A DNA stretch of 64,000 bases from Limnochordaceae bacterium (GTDB lineage Bacteria > Bacillota > Limnochordia > Limnochordales > Geochordaceae): contig JADBKR010000002.1 of the NCBI GenBank assembly GCA_014896295.1, positions 186,001 through 250,000 on the forward strand. Reading direction: 5' to 3'. Positions 44,344 to 52,590 of the stretch are shown here, piece after piece. Numbering within the stretch: the first letter of the stretch is position 1; every line of letters starts with the position of its first letter. The notes under the pieces were generated by a model that was given only the letters and a program-made list of their open reading frames with translations, made no database searches and had not been told where the DNA came from. The translations under genes and the position numbers were made by a program.

Positions 44344-46441
44344 CCCTCGACGAAGGCCATCGCCCCACCGTCACCGGCGAACCCCTCCCACCGGCCGCCG
44401 AGGGCACCCCGCCTTCCCGCTCCGCCGGAGCCGCAAGTCCGGGCTCGTTGCCGGGCGGCACGTACAGGAGATCCCGCCGGCCCCGGACGAGCGAAGGAGC
44501 AGGCCGCCGATCGATCAGCTGCCCGGCCTCGCGGGCCGAAAGGCGCGCCGCGTTTTCGAGCGCCGCTCCGACCTCCGCGGCCTTCTCCGCCGGGTACGGC
44601 ACCCGGGTCCCCCGAACCCAGCGCCTGACCGGGTAGCCGCTTGCCTCCGCCGCCTTGATCAGCATCGGCAGGTGGCGCCGCTCGATCCAAAGGGTATCCG
44701 GGGTGATGGCCTCCGCCACCACCCCCATCTTGCGTGCCTGGTCGAGCACCGCCGCTTGCACGACGGCGTCGTCGGATCGCACCAGGATCCCATCCATCAG
44801 CTGCACCCGCCCGAGCGGCTTGAGGGCCTCCACCAGGGCGTAGCGCACGTTTTGGGGCAGCTCGTGGCGCGAAGATGCTTCGAGCAGCGCCAGCACCTCC
44901 GCCGGCGTCCAACGCCCTGACCGCACGCCCGCCGCACAGCGCTCGACGTCCAGCCGGAGCTGGACCATACGGTCGGCCCGTATCACCTGGGATAGCTCGA
45001 TGAGGCGAGAAAGCCGGTCCGGGCGCATGTGGCGCGGGGCGAGCAGCTCGAAGTTGGGCTCGACGAAAGCCTGCGGCTCGTCCTGAGGCAGGAGCCGTCC
45101 GAGCGCCTCCGCCAGGTCCTCGCCGGGCCGGTCCTCTTCTTCTGCCACCTGCCGCTCGCCGGCCTCCCGGGCTCCGGCCGCGTCGGCCTGCAGGTGACCG
45201 TTGCCCGCCGCCCCGTTGGGCGCAGGGGGAGCAGTGCCCGCCGCCGGCGTTGCCCGGCCATCCGCCTCGTCCCCGGCCCATGCCCGCTCGGCCTGGTCGT
45301 CGCCCTCGTCGTGCAGGGTAGCTGCCCGCAGCAATACCTTGGGATGGCTGAGGCCCTCCCAGAGTGCCCGCCCGATCCCGGTCAGGGCGAACGCCACGTT
45401 GGCGAGGGGTGGGAGGCCCTTGCGCTGGCTGGGAGCGGGCTTGATCGAGACGTTACCCGCCTGATCCGAAGGTGGCGGCTCCTCGCTCCACCTTACTTTC
45501 CACATGAAGACGGCGCCCAGCCACGCCAGGCGCTGCAGGGTCCTCACCAGAGAGACCAGCCGGTAGGCCGGGTACGGCTCATCCTCGAAGTAGCTCACCG
45601 CCTCGGCGAAGCCCTTGATCCAGACTCCCCTGCCGGGCGCCGCCAGCCAGCGGGCTGCGTCCAGCACCAGCAGGGAGTCGACCTCGCTTCCGGCGAGCTG
45701 CCCCGCCCAGGCCGCCAGCAAACGCGCAAGGCGCGGCCCCGGCGGCGCCTCCAGCCAGGCGGAGGCGAGCGGCCCCTCCTGCAATCGCTCTCCCTCTCCG
45801 GGAGAGACTTGAACGAGCCCCGCCCGGCGCGCGATCTCTACCAGGAAGCCCATCCGGGGCGGATAGCTCGTCACGGGGCCTGCATCCTGCACGGGCTGCT
45901 CCTTGACCGAAAGGTACTCGGCCAGCCGCCCCTGCGCCTTGCGCGTGAGCACCCCGGAAGGCGCGAGCTCCGCCTGCTCCGACCGGACGAACGCGATCAG
46001 GGCCGCCACGTCATACAGGAACGCCCCTGCGCTCTCGGCTCCCACCTCGTCGAACCTCTCGGTCGTGAAGGGGCTGTCCACGACGAACGTGATGGGTGGC
46101 TGCCTCGAATGAAGCGAGCGGGCCCCGATGGGCCACAGGACGGCACGCGCCTCGTCGGGGAGCATGTACAGGTCGTAGCGGCGCTCCCGGATCAGCACGG
46201 CCAGCCCGGACCGGCGAGCCTCCCACAGGGCGAGCAGTGCATCCTGGCGCCGCCCGACCAGGGTGGCGACACGAGCCGTGGCCTGCTCGGCCCCGAGCCC
46301 GGCCAGCTCCGGCGCAGGCAAGCTCGCGCGTGAGAAAAGGAGGGTCAGCAGCGCGGTGCGCCCCGCAGGCGACAGCGCGTGGTACGCATCCGAGTCGAGG
46401 TCAGCCGGCGAGAGACCCCCGGTCAACTGCCGGTACTCCAT
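44318..46441 (-). CDS. Helicase-associated protein paired with XPB (Helicase_C_3-like)
   Basis: 707 aa from ATG 46441 behind GGGAGG. It is the usual companion of bacterial XPB genes. The last 200 residues (EPNFELLAPRHMRPDRLSRL, RWTPAEVLALLEASSRHELP, VRSDDAVVQAAVLDQARKMG, ILPADVLWVERRHLPMLIKA-like DTLWIERRHLPMLIKAAEAS) are the domain found N-terminal in XPB. The first 330 residues contain winged-helix-like stretches, then an acidic, low-complexity linker at about 405-480. It probably binds the XPB N-terminus or DNA; only the association by synteny is certain. The long open extension upstream of 46441 is not homologous. Confidence 0.75.
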   Translation of the reverse strand: MEYRQLTGGLSPADLDSDAYHALSPAGRTALLTLLFSRASLPAPELAGLGAEQATARVATLVGRRQDALLALWEARRSGLAVLIRERRYDLYMLPDEARAVLWPIGARSLHSRQPPITFVVDSPFTTERFDEVGAESAGAFLYDVAALIAFVRSEQAELAPSGVLTRKAQGRLAEYLSVKEQPVQDAGPVTSYPPRMGFLVEIARRAGLVQVSPGEGERLQEGPLASAWLEAPPGPRLARLLAAWAGQLAGSEVDSLLVLDAARWLAAPGRGVWIKGFAEAVSYFEDEPYPAYRLVSLVRTLQRLAWLGAVFMWKVRWSEEPPPSDQAGNVSIKPAPSQRKGLPPLANVAFALTGIGRALWEGLSHPKVLLRAATLHDEGDDQAERAWAGDEADGRATPAAGTAPPAPNGAAGNGHLQADAAGAREAGERQVAEEEDRPGEDLAEALGRLLPQDEPQAFVEPNFELLAPRHMRPDRLSRLIELSQVIRADRMVQLRLDVERCAAGVRSGRWTPAEVLALLEASSRHELPQNVRYALVEALKPLGRVQLMDGILVRSDDAVVQAAVLDQARKMGVVAEAITPDTLWIERRHLPMLIKAAEASGYPVRRWVRGTRVPYPAEKAAEVGAALENAARLSAREAGQLIDRRPAPSLVRGRRDLLYVPPGNEPGLAAPAEREGGVPSAAGGRGSPVTVGRWPSSRGDDLGVQA

Positions 46442-46533
46442 GAGCGCCTCCCACTTTACCAGGATCGTCAGCCACCTATTCAGAATATCACAAAACGCCC
46501 CCGGGGCGACAAGAGGGAGGTCGGCGTCCAACG

Positions 46534-47475
46534 ATGACGAAAACCGAGCGGGTCCGTCACGCACTGGCGGGAGAGGCGGTGGACCGGCCGCCCTTTTCCA
46601 TATGGTTCCACTTCGGGACCCAACATCTTCCCCCTTCGAAGACCGCGGCCATCCACCTCGATTTCTTCCGAGCTTACGACCTCGACTGGCTCAAAGTGAT
46701 GAGCGATTACCGCTACCCCATGCCGGAAGGGATCGAAGAGGTTGCGTCCCTTGCCGACCTGCGCCGTTTCCGTCGATTTGAAATGGATAGCGAGCCCTTT
46801 TCGCTCCAGCTGCAGGTGCTGAGAGAAATCGGAGCGGCCCTCGGAGACGAGGCTCCGTTCGTCGAAACGGTCTTCAGCCCCTTCGGGGTGGCGAGACGCA
46901 CGCTACGGAGCCACATGGACCATCTCCGGCGGGAGGACCCGGATGCATTCAAAACGTTCCTGGAGTCGGTGACGGAGACCCTCCGGCGCTACGTCCGAGC
47001 CGTGGCCCAAACGGGTGCCGCGGGGGTCTTCTTTTCCGTCAACGGGGCAGGCCAGGGAGAGATGAAGGAAAGGGATTTCGAGGAATGGGTGCTCCCCTAC
47101 GACCTGGCCGTGCTGGCGACCGTCAACGAGCTTGCCAGGGAAGGCCGGTTCTATTTCAACGTCATCCACATCCACGGTGAAAGGCTGCGCTGGCGTCCCA
47201 TCATGGATCAATATCCGGGACAGGTTTTCAACTGGTCGGTCCACCACTCCCCTCCGTCCTTCGCCCAGGCGCGGCTTTTCACCCCTCGGCCCCTCATGGG
47301 CGGGATCGACGAGGTGGGTCTGTCGAGCAAGACCCCCTCGGAGGTGCGCCAACAGGTGCGCACCGCCATCGAGCAGGCGGGCGCGGCAGGGCTTTTCATC
47401 GCTCCCGGCTGCGCCGTCCCCACGGACGTGCCGCCGGACCTGATCCGGGCGGCGGCGCAGGCGTGCCGCGCCTGA
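46534..47475 (+). CDS. Uroporphyrinogen decarboxylase-family protein (URO-D/MtaA-like)
   Basis: 313 aa TIM barrel of the URO-D superfamily, shorter than HemE (about 340-350). Segments: TKTERVRHALAGEAVDRPPF at the start, HFGTQHLPPSKTAAIHLDFF, VFFSVNGAGQGEMKERDFEE, NVIHIHGERLRWRPIMDQYP and GGIDEVGLSSKTPSEVRQQV. The start TKTERVRHALAGExVDRPPFxxW is typical of methylcobamide:CoM methyltransferase-like members as well as HemE relatives. No other haem genes lie nearby, so haem synthesis is not supported; a cobamide-linked methyl transfer or a degradation role is possible. Own upstream gap with GGGAGGT 12 nt before ATG. Confidence 0.85.
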   Translation: MTKTERVRHALAGEAVDRPPFSIWFHFGTQHLPPSKTAAIHLDFFRAYDLDWLKVMSDYRYPMPEGIEEVASLADLRRFRRFEMDSEPFSLQLQVLREIGAALGDEAPFVETVFSPFGVARRTLRSHMDHLRREDPDAFKTFLESVTETLRRYVRAVAQTGAAGVFFSVNGAGQGEMKERDFEEWVLPYDLAVLATVNELAREGRFYFNVIHIHGERLRWRPIMDQYPGQVFNWSVHHSPPSFAQARLFTPRPLMGGIDEVGLSSKTPSEVRQQVRTAIEQAGAAGLFIAPGCAVPTDVPPDLIRAAAQACRA

Positions 47476-47484
47476 GCGGGGCCA

Positions 47485-48666
47485 TCACCGTCCCCACGGG
47501 CTGCCGTTGCGATACACGTAGACGTCTTGAAGGGCGGCCACGTCCAGGTCGAACGTGCCCGTCTCGTCCTTGCGCGAGGCGACCAGGCGCCGGAGTGTTT
47601 GCACCGGCGCCTCCATCGCCCACAGCGCCGTGCCGTCGTCGAGCTGCACCAGCACCCTGTCGCCGTCCGGGACGGGCACCCTCACCGAAAGGAGCATGCC
47701 CAGCACGCTCATGGCCATTACCGTCGGGAACTGGGGCGCCCGGGTGCCGTTGTACACGATCCCGTAGCCTGGCACGTACGTGCCCCCGGCCTGGGGCTCC
47801 TCGGCAAAGAGCTCTTCGGTGACCCGGTCCAGGGCCGCCTGGATGTCCTGCCATCCGGGCACCTCCCGCTGGCGCGACCGCCCATTGCGGTAAAACTCGT
47901 AGTGCCGTTCGGTCCAGGCCAGAGCGGATGACAGGTCCACCGTCTTGCCCTCGACGAGCTCCAGCAAGGCCCCCCGGGGATACCGGCGCAGCAGGTGCTC
48001 GCCCGGCGTCACCGCCTCGCTCACCAGCACGGAGCTTGCGTCGAGGTACGGAAACGGCGCCAGGATCTCCTTGGCGATCATCACGTCCGAAAACATCTCG
48101 AACGCCCGATCCTGGGGCGTCCGCAGCTCCGGCCGGGTGTAGCGCACCACCAGCCCGAGCCTCGGCACGAACCAGACCAGCGGTGAAAACGCGCCCTCCC
48201 GGTACAGACGCAGCGTGATCTCGTCCAGCATCTCCCGGAAGGCGACGGGATCCACGGGCAGCCGCACGTCCTGCCGCAGCGTCTGCGAGCTCGACGCCAC
48301 AAGAGCGATCGTCTGGGTCACGTATCCGGCCCGGGAAACTATGAGGTGCACGGGCCCCGATCCGGTGCCCTCGAGCTCGAAGCGTCCCTGCTCGTCCGTC
48401 GTGGTCGAGAGCTTGCGCCGCGCCTCCTGCACGAGGGCCCCCGCTACGCCGGCACCGTACGGATTGGTGACCGTCCCCTGGACGCGCCAGGAGACCGCGC
48501 CCGCTGCGTCCGGCGGCGCCGCATCCTGGGCTTGCGCCCGCGGCGCTCCCACCAGGGTCCCCAGGGCCGCCATCACCAGTGCCGCCGCAAGCCACGACCA
48601 CGAGACCCCGCCCGCTGCCCTCCGCCTGCCCGCCCTCGCCCCCGGATGACCGGTCAATGGCCCCAT
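47485..48666 (-). CDS. Secreted protein with carboxypeptidase-regulatory-like beta domain
   Basis: 393 aa. A basic N-terminus then a signal segment SWSWLAAALVMAALGTLVGA with AQA-QDA as the cleavage site. Residues about 58-130 (RVQGTVTNPYGAGVAGALVQ, TDEQGRFELEGTGSGPVHLI, SRAGYVTQTIAL) are a CarboxypepD_reg / peptidase-associated beta-sandwich. The remainder (LDEITLRLYREGAFSPLVWF, EMFSDVMIAKEILAPFPYLD) is unrecognised and probably helical then mixed. It follows the gene at 48681-49790 by 14 nt on the same strand, so the pair is likely co-transcribed. Confidence 0.7.
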   Translation of the reverse strand: MGPLTGHPGARAGRRRAAGGVSWSWLAAALVMAALGTLVGAPRAQAQDAAPPDAAGAVSWRVQGTVTNPYGAGVAGALVQEARRKLSTTTDEQGRFELEGTGSGPVHLIVSRAGYVTQTIALVASSSQTLRQDVRLPVDPVAFREMLDEITLRLYREGAFSPLVWFVPRLGLVVRYTRPELRTPQDRAFEMFSDVMIAKEILAPFPYLDASSVLVSEAVTPGEHLLRRYPRGALLELVEGKTVDLSSALAWTERHYEFYRNGRSRQREVPGWQDIQAALDRVTEELFAEEPQAGGTYVPGYGIVYNGTRAPQFPTVMAMSVLGMLLSVRVPVPDGDRVLVQLDDGTALWAMEAPVQTLRRLVASRKDETGTFDLDVAALQDVYVYRNGSPWGR

Positions 48667-48680
48667 CCTTTCGCGTTCAC

Positions 48681-49790
48681 TCAGCTACCCCCGTCCAGGC
48701 CGTCGATCTGCCAGGGCCCCTTGAGCTCCGGGCCTGCTGCGCCGGGTAGCACCAGGAGCTCCGACTCGTCCTGCCGCATGTAGCGCAGCCGGATCCGGTA
48801 GATCCGCCCGGAACGGTCGCTGAACAGGATGGACGCCGCCTCCCTGCCGACGCTCCCGCCCAAGAACAGGTAAGGCCCTGACTCCATCAGCAGGTACGGG
48901 CGCGTGGACTGGAGATACGAACGCAGCTGCGCCTCGCTCTGTACGCCCATGACCCGGCGCCACTCGGCCGTGGTGAGCGAGAAGGCGTATCGCATGTCCC
49001 CCCGCCCCACGGCGGCCACGAACGCCTCTGCCACGCCGAACGGCGTCAGCTCCGGAGCCCGCGGCTGCGCCTCGAAGGCGGACCGGGCCCGATCCCACCG
49101 GTACACCGTGACGGTGACGGCTCTGGCCGGCCTTCCCAGCGGGTCGAGGGTGGCCGACTCAGGCACGCGCAAGACCGAGGTCTCTTCCGTGCCGAAATCG
49201 AAGGTCCCGGCCTGGATGCGAGCGTACCCCTGGGCGTCGGTGTCGACCGTGATGATATCCGCCTGGATGGAGAGCACGGGTGGGCCGCCCGACGCGCCGG
49301 TGCGCCCCGGTACCACCACGTACAGCGCCGCCATACGCTTGCCCGCTCCCGACGGAGCCCCGATGGCGAACGCCGAAGGCTCACCCGGGCCAAGCGGGAT
49401 CAGGGCCAGCGTGTAGGCCGGGTATCCCGTGTCCACGACCGGCGTGAGATCCGTGAAGAGGTCGCGCTCCCCCTTCGGATCCCGGCTCATCACGGCGAAC
49501 GCATGACGCTGCACCGGCTGGTCCGGCTCCTTGGGTGCTCCCGACACCCAGACGAGGCGCGCCGAACCGTCCGGGCTGTGGACCTCCTCGACCCGCAGCG
49601 AGCCGGGCGGCACCTTCCAGATCCACGCCTGCCGTCGCGCCAGCAGCGTGACGATGCCCTGGGTGGAGAGATCGGCCTGCTCGCGCCCGCCACCGAGCGC
49701 AGCGCGGCTCTCCTGCGCAGCCGACGCAAGGAGCGCGCACGCGACGGCCAGCAGCACGCCAAAGCTCCCAGGCCTCCATACCGACGGCAC
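48681..49790 (-). CDS. Secreted hypothetical protein
   Basis: 369 aa from GTG 49790. N-terminal signal peptide (GSFGVLLAVACALLASAAQE). Not recognised. The mature part is beta-rich with LRVEEVHSPDGSARLVWVSG and DIITVDTDAQGYARIQAGTF; a helical section GVAEAFVAAVGRGDMRYAFS resembles an NTF2/DUF-like fold commonly appended to secreted proteins. It is the first gene of a two-gene operon with 47485-48666. Lipobox absent. Confidence 0.6.
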   Translation of the reverse strand: MPSVWRPGSFGVLLAVACALLASAAQESRAALGGGREQADLSTQGIVTLLARRQAWIWKVPPGSLRVEEVHSPDGSARLVWVSGAPKEPDQPVQRHAFAVMSRDPKGERDLFTDLTPVVDTGYPAYTLALIPLGPGEPSAFAIGAPSGAGKRMAALYVVVPGRTGASGGPPVLSIQADIITVDTDAQGYARIQAGTFDFGTEETSVLRVPESATLDPLGRPARAVTVTVYRWDRARSAFEAQPRAPELTPFGVAEAFVAAVGRGDMRYAFSLTTAEWRRVMGVQSEAQLRSYLQSTRPYLLMESGPYLFLGGSVGREAASILFSDRSGRIYRIRLRYMRQDESELLVLPGAAGPELKGPWQIDGLDGGS

Positions 49791-49853
49791 GGTGATTGGT
49801 CGTCCCCCTCCACTGCTGGCATCGGCGCCGCAACGGAGGAGGATTTAGGAGCC

Positions 49854-49888
49854 GGGGGCCTCTTCCCCTGCCCGGAGAAGAGGCCCCC
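49854..49888. terminator. 12-bp perfect hairpin
   Basis: GGGGGCCTCTTC (49854-49865) pairs exactly with GAAGAGGCCCCC (49877-49888), 11-nt loop. It lies between the DUF2892 gene and the secreted gene, both minus strand. No U-tract. The rest of 49791-50033 contains no gene. Confidence 0.55.
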
Positions 49889-50033
49889 GCGACGCAATAG
49901 ATCTGGAATAAGCGAGAGAGGTGCCCACCCCGTTCCCACGGTCCACGCCTGCGTGCCGTCCGCTCGGGACAACGGGAGCCATGGTGCAGGCCAGTGGTTC
50001 GTGCCGCCGAGTGCCCGAGGCCGGGCACCGCTC

Positions 50034-50255
50034 TCACGCCTTCCTGGCGGAATCCGAGGACCTGGCGCCGCTGGTGCTGATGCCGCACGCTCCGTAAAGG
50101 GGGCAATACCCAGCGCCACCCGTGGCCACCAGCACGATGGCCAGCACCAGCGCCACCCAGCGGATCGGCTCGGCTACCAGCAGCGCCACCAGCAATAGCG
50201 CCGCTCCCAGCGCCAGGCGGATCCAGCGGTCGACTCGCCCCACGTTGGACTGCAT
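50034..50255 (-). CDS. DUF2892 (YgaP-like transmembrane) protein
   Basis: 73 aa, two membrane helices (WIRLALGAALLLVALLVA and VALVLAIVLVATGGAGY) and the family signature CPLYGACGIST. DUF2892 segments occur alone or fused to rhodanese domains. Function unknown. ATG 50255 follows GGGAGGGTGAG. The tail STSGARSSDSARKA is not part of the family core. Confidence 0.82.
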   Translation of the reverse strand: MQSNVGRVDRWIRLALGAALLLVALLVAEPIRWVALVLAIVLVATGGAGYCPLYGACGISTSGARSSDSARKA

Positions 50256-50426
50256 GGCGTCTCACCCTCCCCTGCCGCAGCCGCCTTCTCAGCGTTCTTG
50301 ACGGAACACGGGCTACATACCCTACCCGGTACGCTATCCATCTACGTTCATACGATAGCATACCCCTCCCTTCACGGCAACCGGAAAGTGGCTCACCAGG
50401 AATTCGGCGGGCGGCGGCGTATTGTT

Positions 50427-50444
50427 GCCTCACCCTGGTGAGGC
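50427..50444. promoter_or_regulatory. 18-bp dyad upstream of livJ
   Basis: GCCTCACC (50427-50434) and GGTGAGGC (50437-50444) are exact reverse complements around CT. It lies about 45 nt before the livJ start and could be an operator or a hairpin. TATACG at 50458-50463 is a possible -10 just after it; no good -35 is seen. Confidence 0.5.
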
Positions 50445-50487
50445 CGGGCCTTGAGTCTATACGGGATGGGGGGCACGTAGGCTATCC

Positions 50488-51609
50488 ATGAAGCGTAGCG
50501 TCTTGGTTTCTCTCGTCGGGCTTCTCGTGCTGGCAGGCGCGGTCACAGCGTCGGCTGCGACGCCCATCAAGATCGGTCTCAACCTGGAGATGACGGGCGG
50601 AGTCGCGGCGTACGGCCAGCAAGGTTTCGAGGGCATCCAGACTTTGCAGAAGATGATGAAGCTCGAAGTCCTGGGTCGCCCGGTGGAGTTCGTCCTGGTC
50701 GACAACAAGTCGGACCGTGTCGAAAGCGCCAACGCCGCCCAGCGCCTGATCCAGCGCGACCACGTGGCGGCGATCATTGGCCCGATGATCTCGGGCTCGA
50801 TGCTCGCGGCCGGCCCCATCGCGGAGCAGGCGAAGGTGCCCATCATCGGCCCCTCCACGACCAATCCTCTCACCACGCAGGGCCGGCAGTTCGTCTTCCG
50901 GGCGTGCTTCATCGACCCCTTCCAGGGACAAATCGCCGCACGTTTCGCCTACCAGCAGCTGGGTGTCCGGAGAGCTGCGTTGCTGGTGGACGTCGCCCAG
51001 GACTATGCAGTGGGCCTGGGTAACTTCTTCGCCCGGGAGTTCACCAAGCTCGGCGGCCAGGTGGTGGCCACGCAGTACATGAAAACCGGAGATCAGGACG
51101 TCAGCGCCCAGATGACCGCGATCAAGGCGGCCAACCCCGACATCCTCTACATGCCCAACTACTACGCCGAGATCGCCATCGCGGCCGTGCAGGCGCGGCA
51201 GCTCGGGCTCGACGTGCCGATCCTCGCCGGTGACGGCGCAGACGCCCCCGAACTCATCCAGATCGGCGGCAAGGCGGTCGAGGGCCTCATGCACACCGGT
51301 TTCTACCACGTCAAGGCGTTCACCAACCCGCTGGCACGCCAGTACGTGGAGACGTACCGCAAGCTGTACAACAAAGAGCCCAACGCCTTCGGCGCCCTGG
51401 CGGCCGACTCCGTGCTCATCATCCTCGACGCCATCAAGCGGGCCGGCTCGACCAGCCCCGAGGCCATCGCCAAGGCCATGGCTCAGACCAAGGACCTCGA
51501 GGTGACCACGGGCACGGTCACGATCGAGGACGGTAACGCCATCAAGCCCGTCGTGATCCGTAAGCTGGTCAACGGGCAGTGGGAGTACCTGGCGACGGTC
51601 AATCCGTAG
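50488..51609 (+). CDS. livJ: Branched-chain amino acid ABC transporter substrate-binding protein
   Basis: Extracytoplasmic binding protein for a Liv-type importer, 373 aa. Signal peptide MKRSVLVSLVGLLVLAGAVTASA-ATP. The Peripla_BP_6 fold is clear: IKIGLNLEMTGGVAAYGQQG, VLVDNKSDRVESANAAQRLI, AIIGPMISGSMLAAGPIAEQ, VPIIGPSTTNPLTTQG, and GTVTIEDGNAIKPVVIRKL. It is the first gene of livJHMGF. The ligand (Leu/Ile/Val, amide or other) cannot be decided. Weak Shine-Dalgarno. Confidence 0.93.
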   Translation: MKRSVLVSLVGLLVLAGAVTASAATPIKIGLNLEMTGGVAAYGQQGFEGIQTLQKMMKLEVLGRPVEFVLVDNKSDRVESANAAQRLIQRDHVAAIIGPMISGSMLAAGPIAEQAKVPIIGPSTTNPLTTQGRQFVFRACFIDPFQGQIAARFAYQQLGVRRAALLVDVAQDYAVGLGNFFAREFTKLGGQVVATQYMKTGDQDVSAQMTAIKAANPDILYMPNYYAEIAIAAVQARQLGLDVPILAGDGADAPELIQIGGKAVEGLMHTGFYHVKAFTNPLARQYVETYRKLYNKEPNAFGALAADSVLIILDAIKRAGSTSPEAIAKAMAQTKDLEVTTGTVTIEDGNAIKPVVIRKLVNGQWEYLATVNP

Positions 51610-51693
51610 TCCCTTTCGCTCACCAGGGTGGGCGGAGCAGGCACCCGGCCCGGGCCGCTCCGCCCGGCCACTCTACGGAAAGCGTGCACGCCC

Positions 51694-52587
51694 GTGAACG
51701 TAGACGTCTTGGTACAGCAATTGCTCAACGGGATCAGTCTGGGCGGGTTGTACAGCTTGCTGGCCGTAGGCTACACGATGGTCTACGGCATCTTGCGCCT
51801 CATCAACTTCGCACACGGCGACATCTTCATGGTCGGGGCCTACGTGGCCTTCTTCCTCGTCGGGATCTACCACCTGCCCTGGTGGATAGCGGCCCCGGGG
51901 GCAGCGTTGGCAACGGCTCTTCTGGGCGTCACCATCGACCGCGCCGCGTACCGTCCCCTGCGTAACGAGCCGCGCATCTCGGTGCTCATCACGGCCGTGG
52001 GCGTCTCCTTCCTCATCGAAAACCTGGGTCTCGTGATCGTCGGGGGCCGCCCCAAGGGCATGCCGGTGCCCGACCTGATGGGGCGGGCCTACAGCCTGGG
52101 TAGCTTCCGGGTGGCGGGAGTGAGCCTTTGGGTGCCGGCGCTGACCCTGCTACTCGTGGGCGGGCTGTTGGTGCTCGTCTACCGCACCCGGATGGGCATG
52201 GCCATGCGAGCCCTCTCCCGCGACATCGAGGCGACGCGGCTGATGGGCGTCGACGTGGATCGGGTCATCTCGTACACCTTCGCGGTGGGGTCCATCCTGG
52301 CCGCGGCCGGGGGTATCATGTGGTCGTTCAAATTCCCCCAGGTCAACCCGCTCATGGGGATCTACCCGGGGTGGAAGGCCTTCACCGCCGCGGTGGTGGG
52401 CGGCATCGGCAACATCGTGGGCGCCATGATAGGCGGGTTCATCATCGGCATCGTCGAGATCATGACGGTCGGTTTGATGCCGCAGCTGTCCGGCTACCGC
52501 GACGCGTTCGTCTTCGCCATTTTGATCTTCTTCCTCCTGGTGCGCCCCAGCGGCCTGCTGGGCGAGCCGCTGAAGGAGAAAGTGTAG
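51694..52587 (+). CDS. livH: Branched-chain amino acid ABC transporter permease LivH
   Basis: 297 aa membrane subunit, eight to nine helices. It starts VNVDVLVQQLLNGISLGGLY followed by LLAVGYTMVYGILRLINFAH, the LivH signature, and ends with the GxVxGGIGNIVGAMIGGFII permease loop. GTG 51694 is used because the open extension to 51628 is unstructured. 84 nt after livJ and 3 nt before livM. Confidence 0.93.
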   Translation: MNVDVLVQQLLNGISLGGLYSLLAVGYTMVYGILRLINFAHGDIFMVGAYVAFFLVGIYHLPWWIAAPGAALATALLGVTIDRAAYRPLRNEPRISVLITAVGVSFLIENLGLVIVGGRPKGMPVPDLMGRAYSLGSFRVAGVSLWVPALTLLLVGGLLVLVYRTRMGMAMRALSRDIEATRLMGVDVDRVISYTFAVGSILAAAGGIMWSFKFPQVNPLMGIYPGWKAFTAAVVGGIGNIVGAMIGGFIIGIVEIMTVGLMPQLSGYRDAFVFAILIFFLLVRPSGLLGEPLKEKV

Positions 52588-52590
52588 ACG

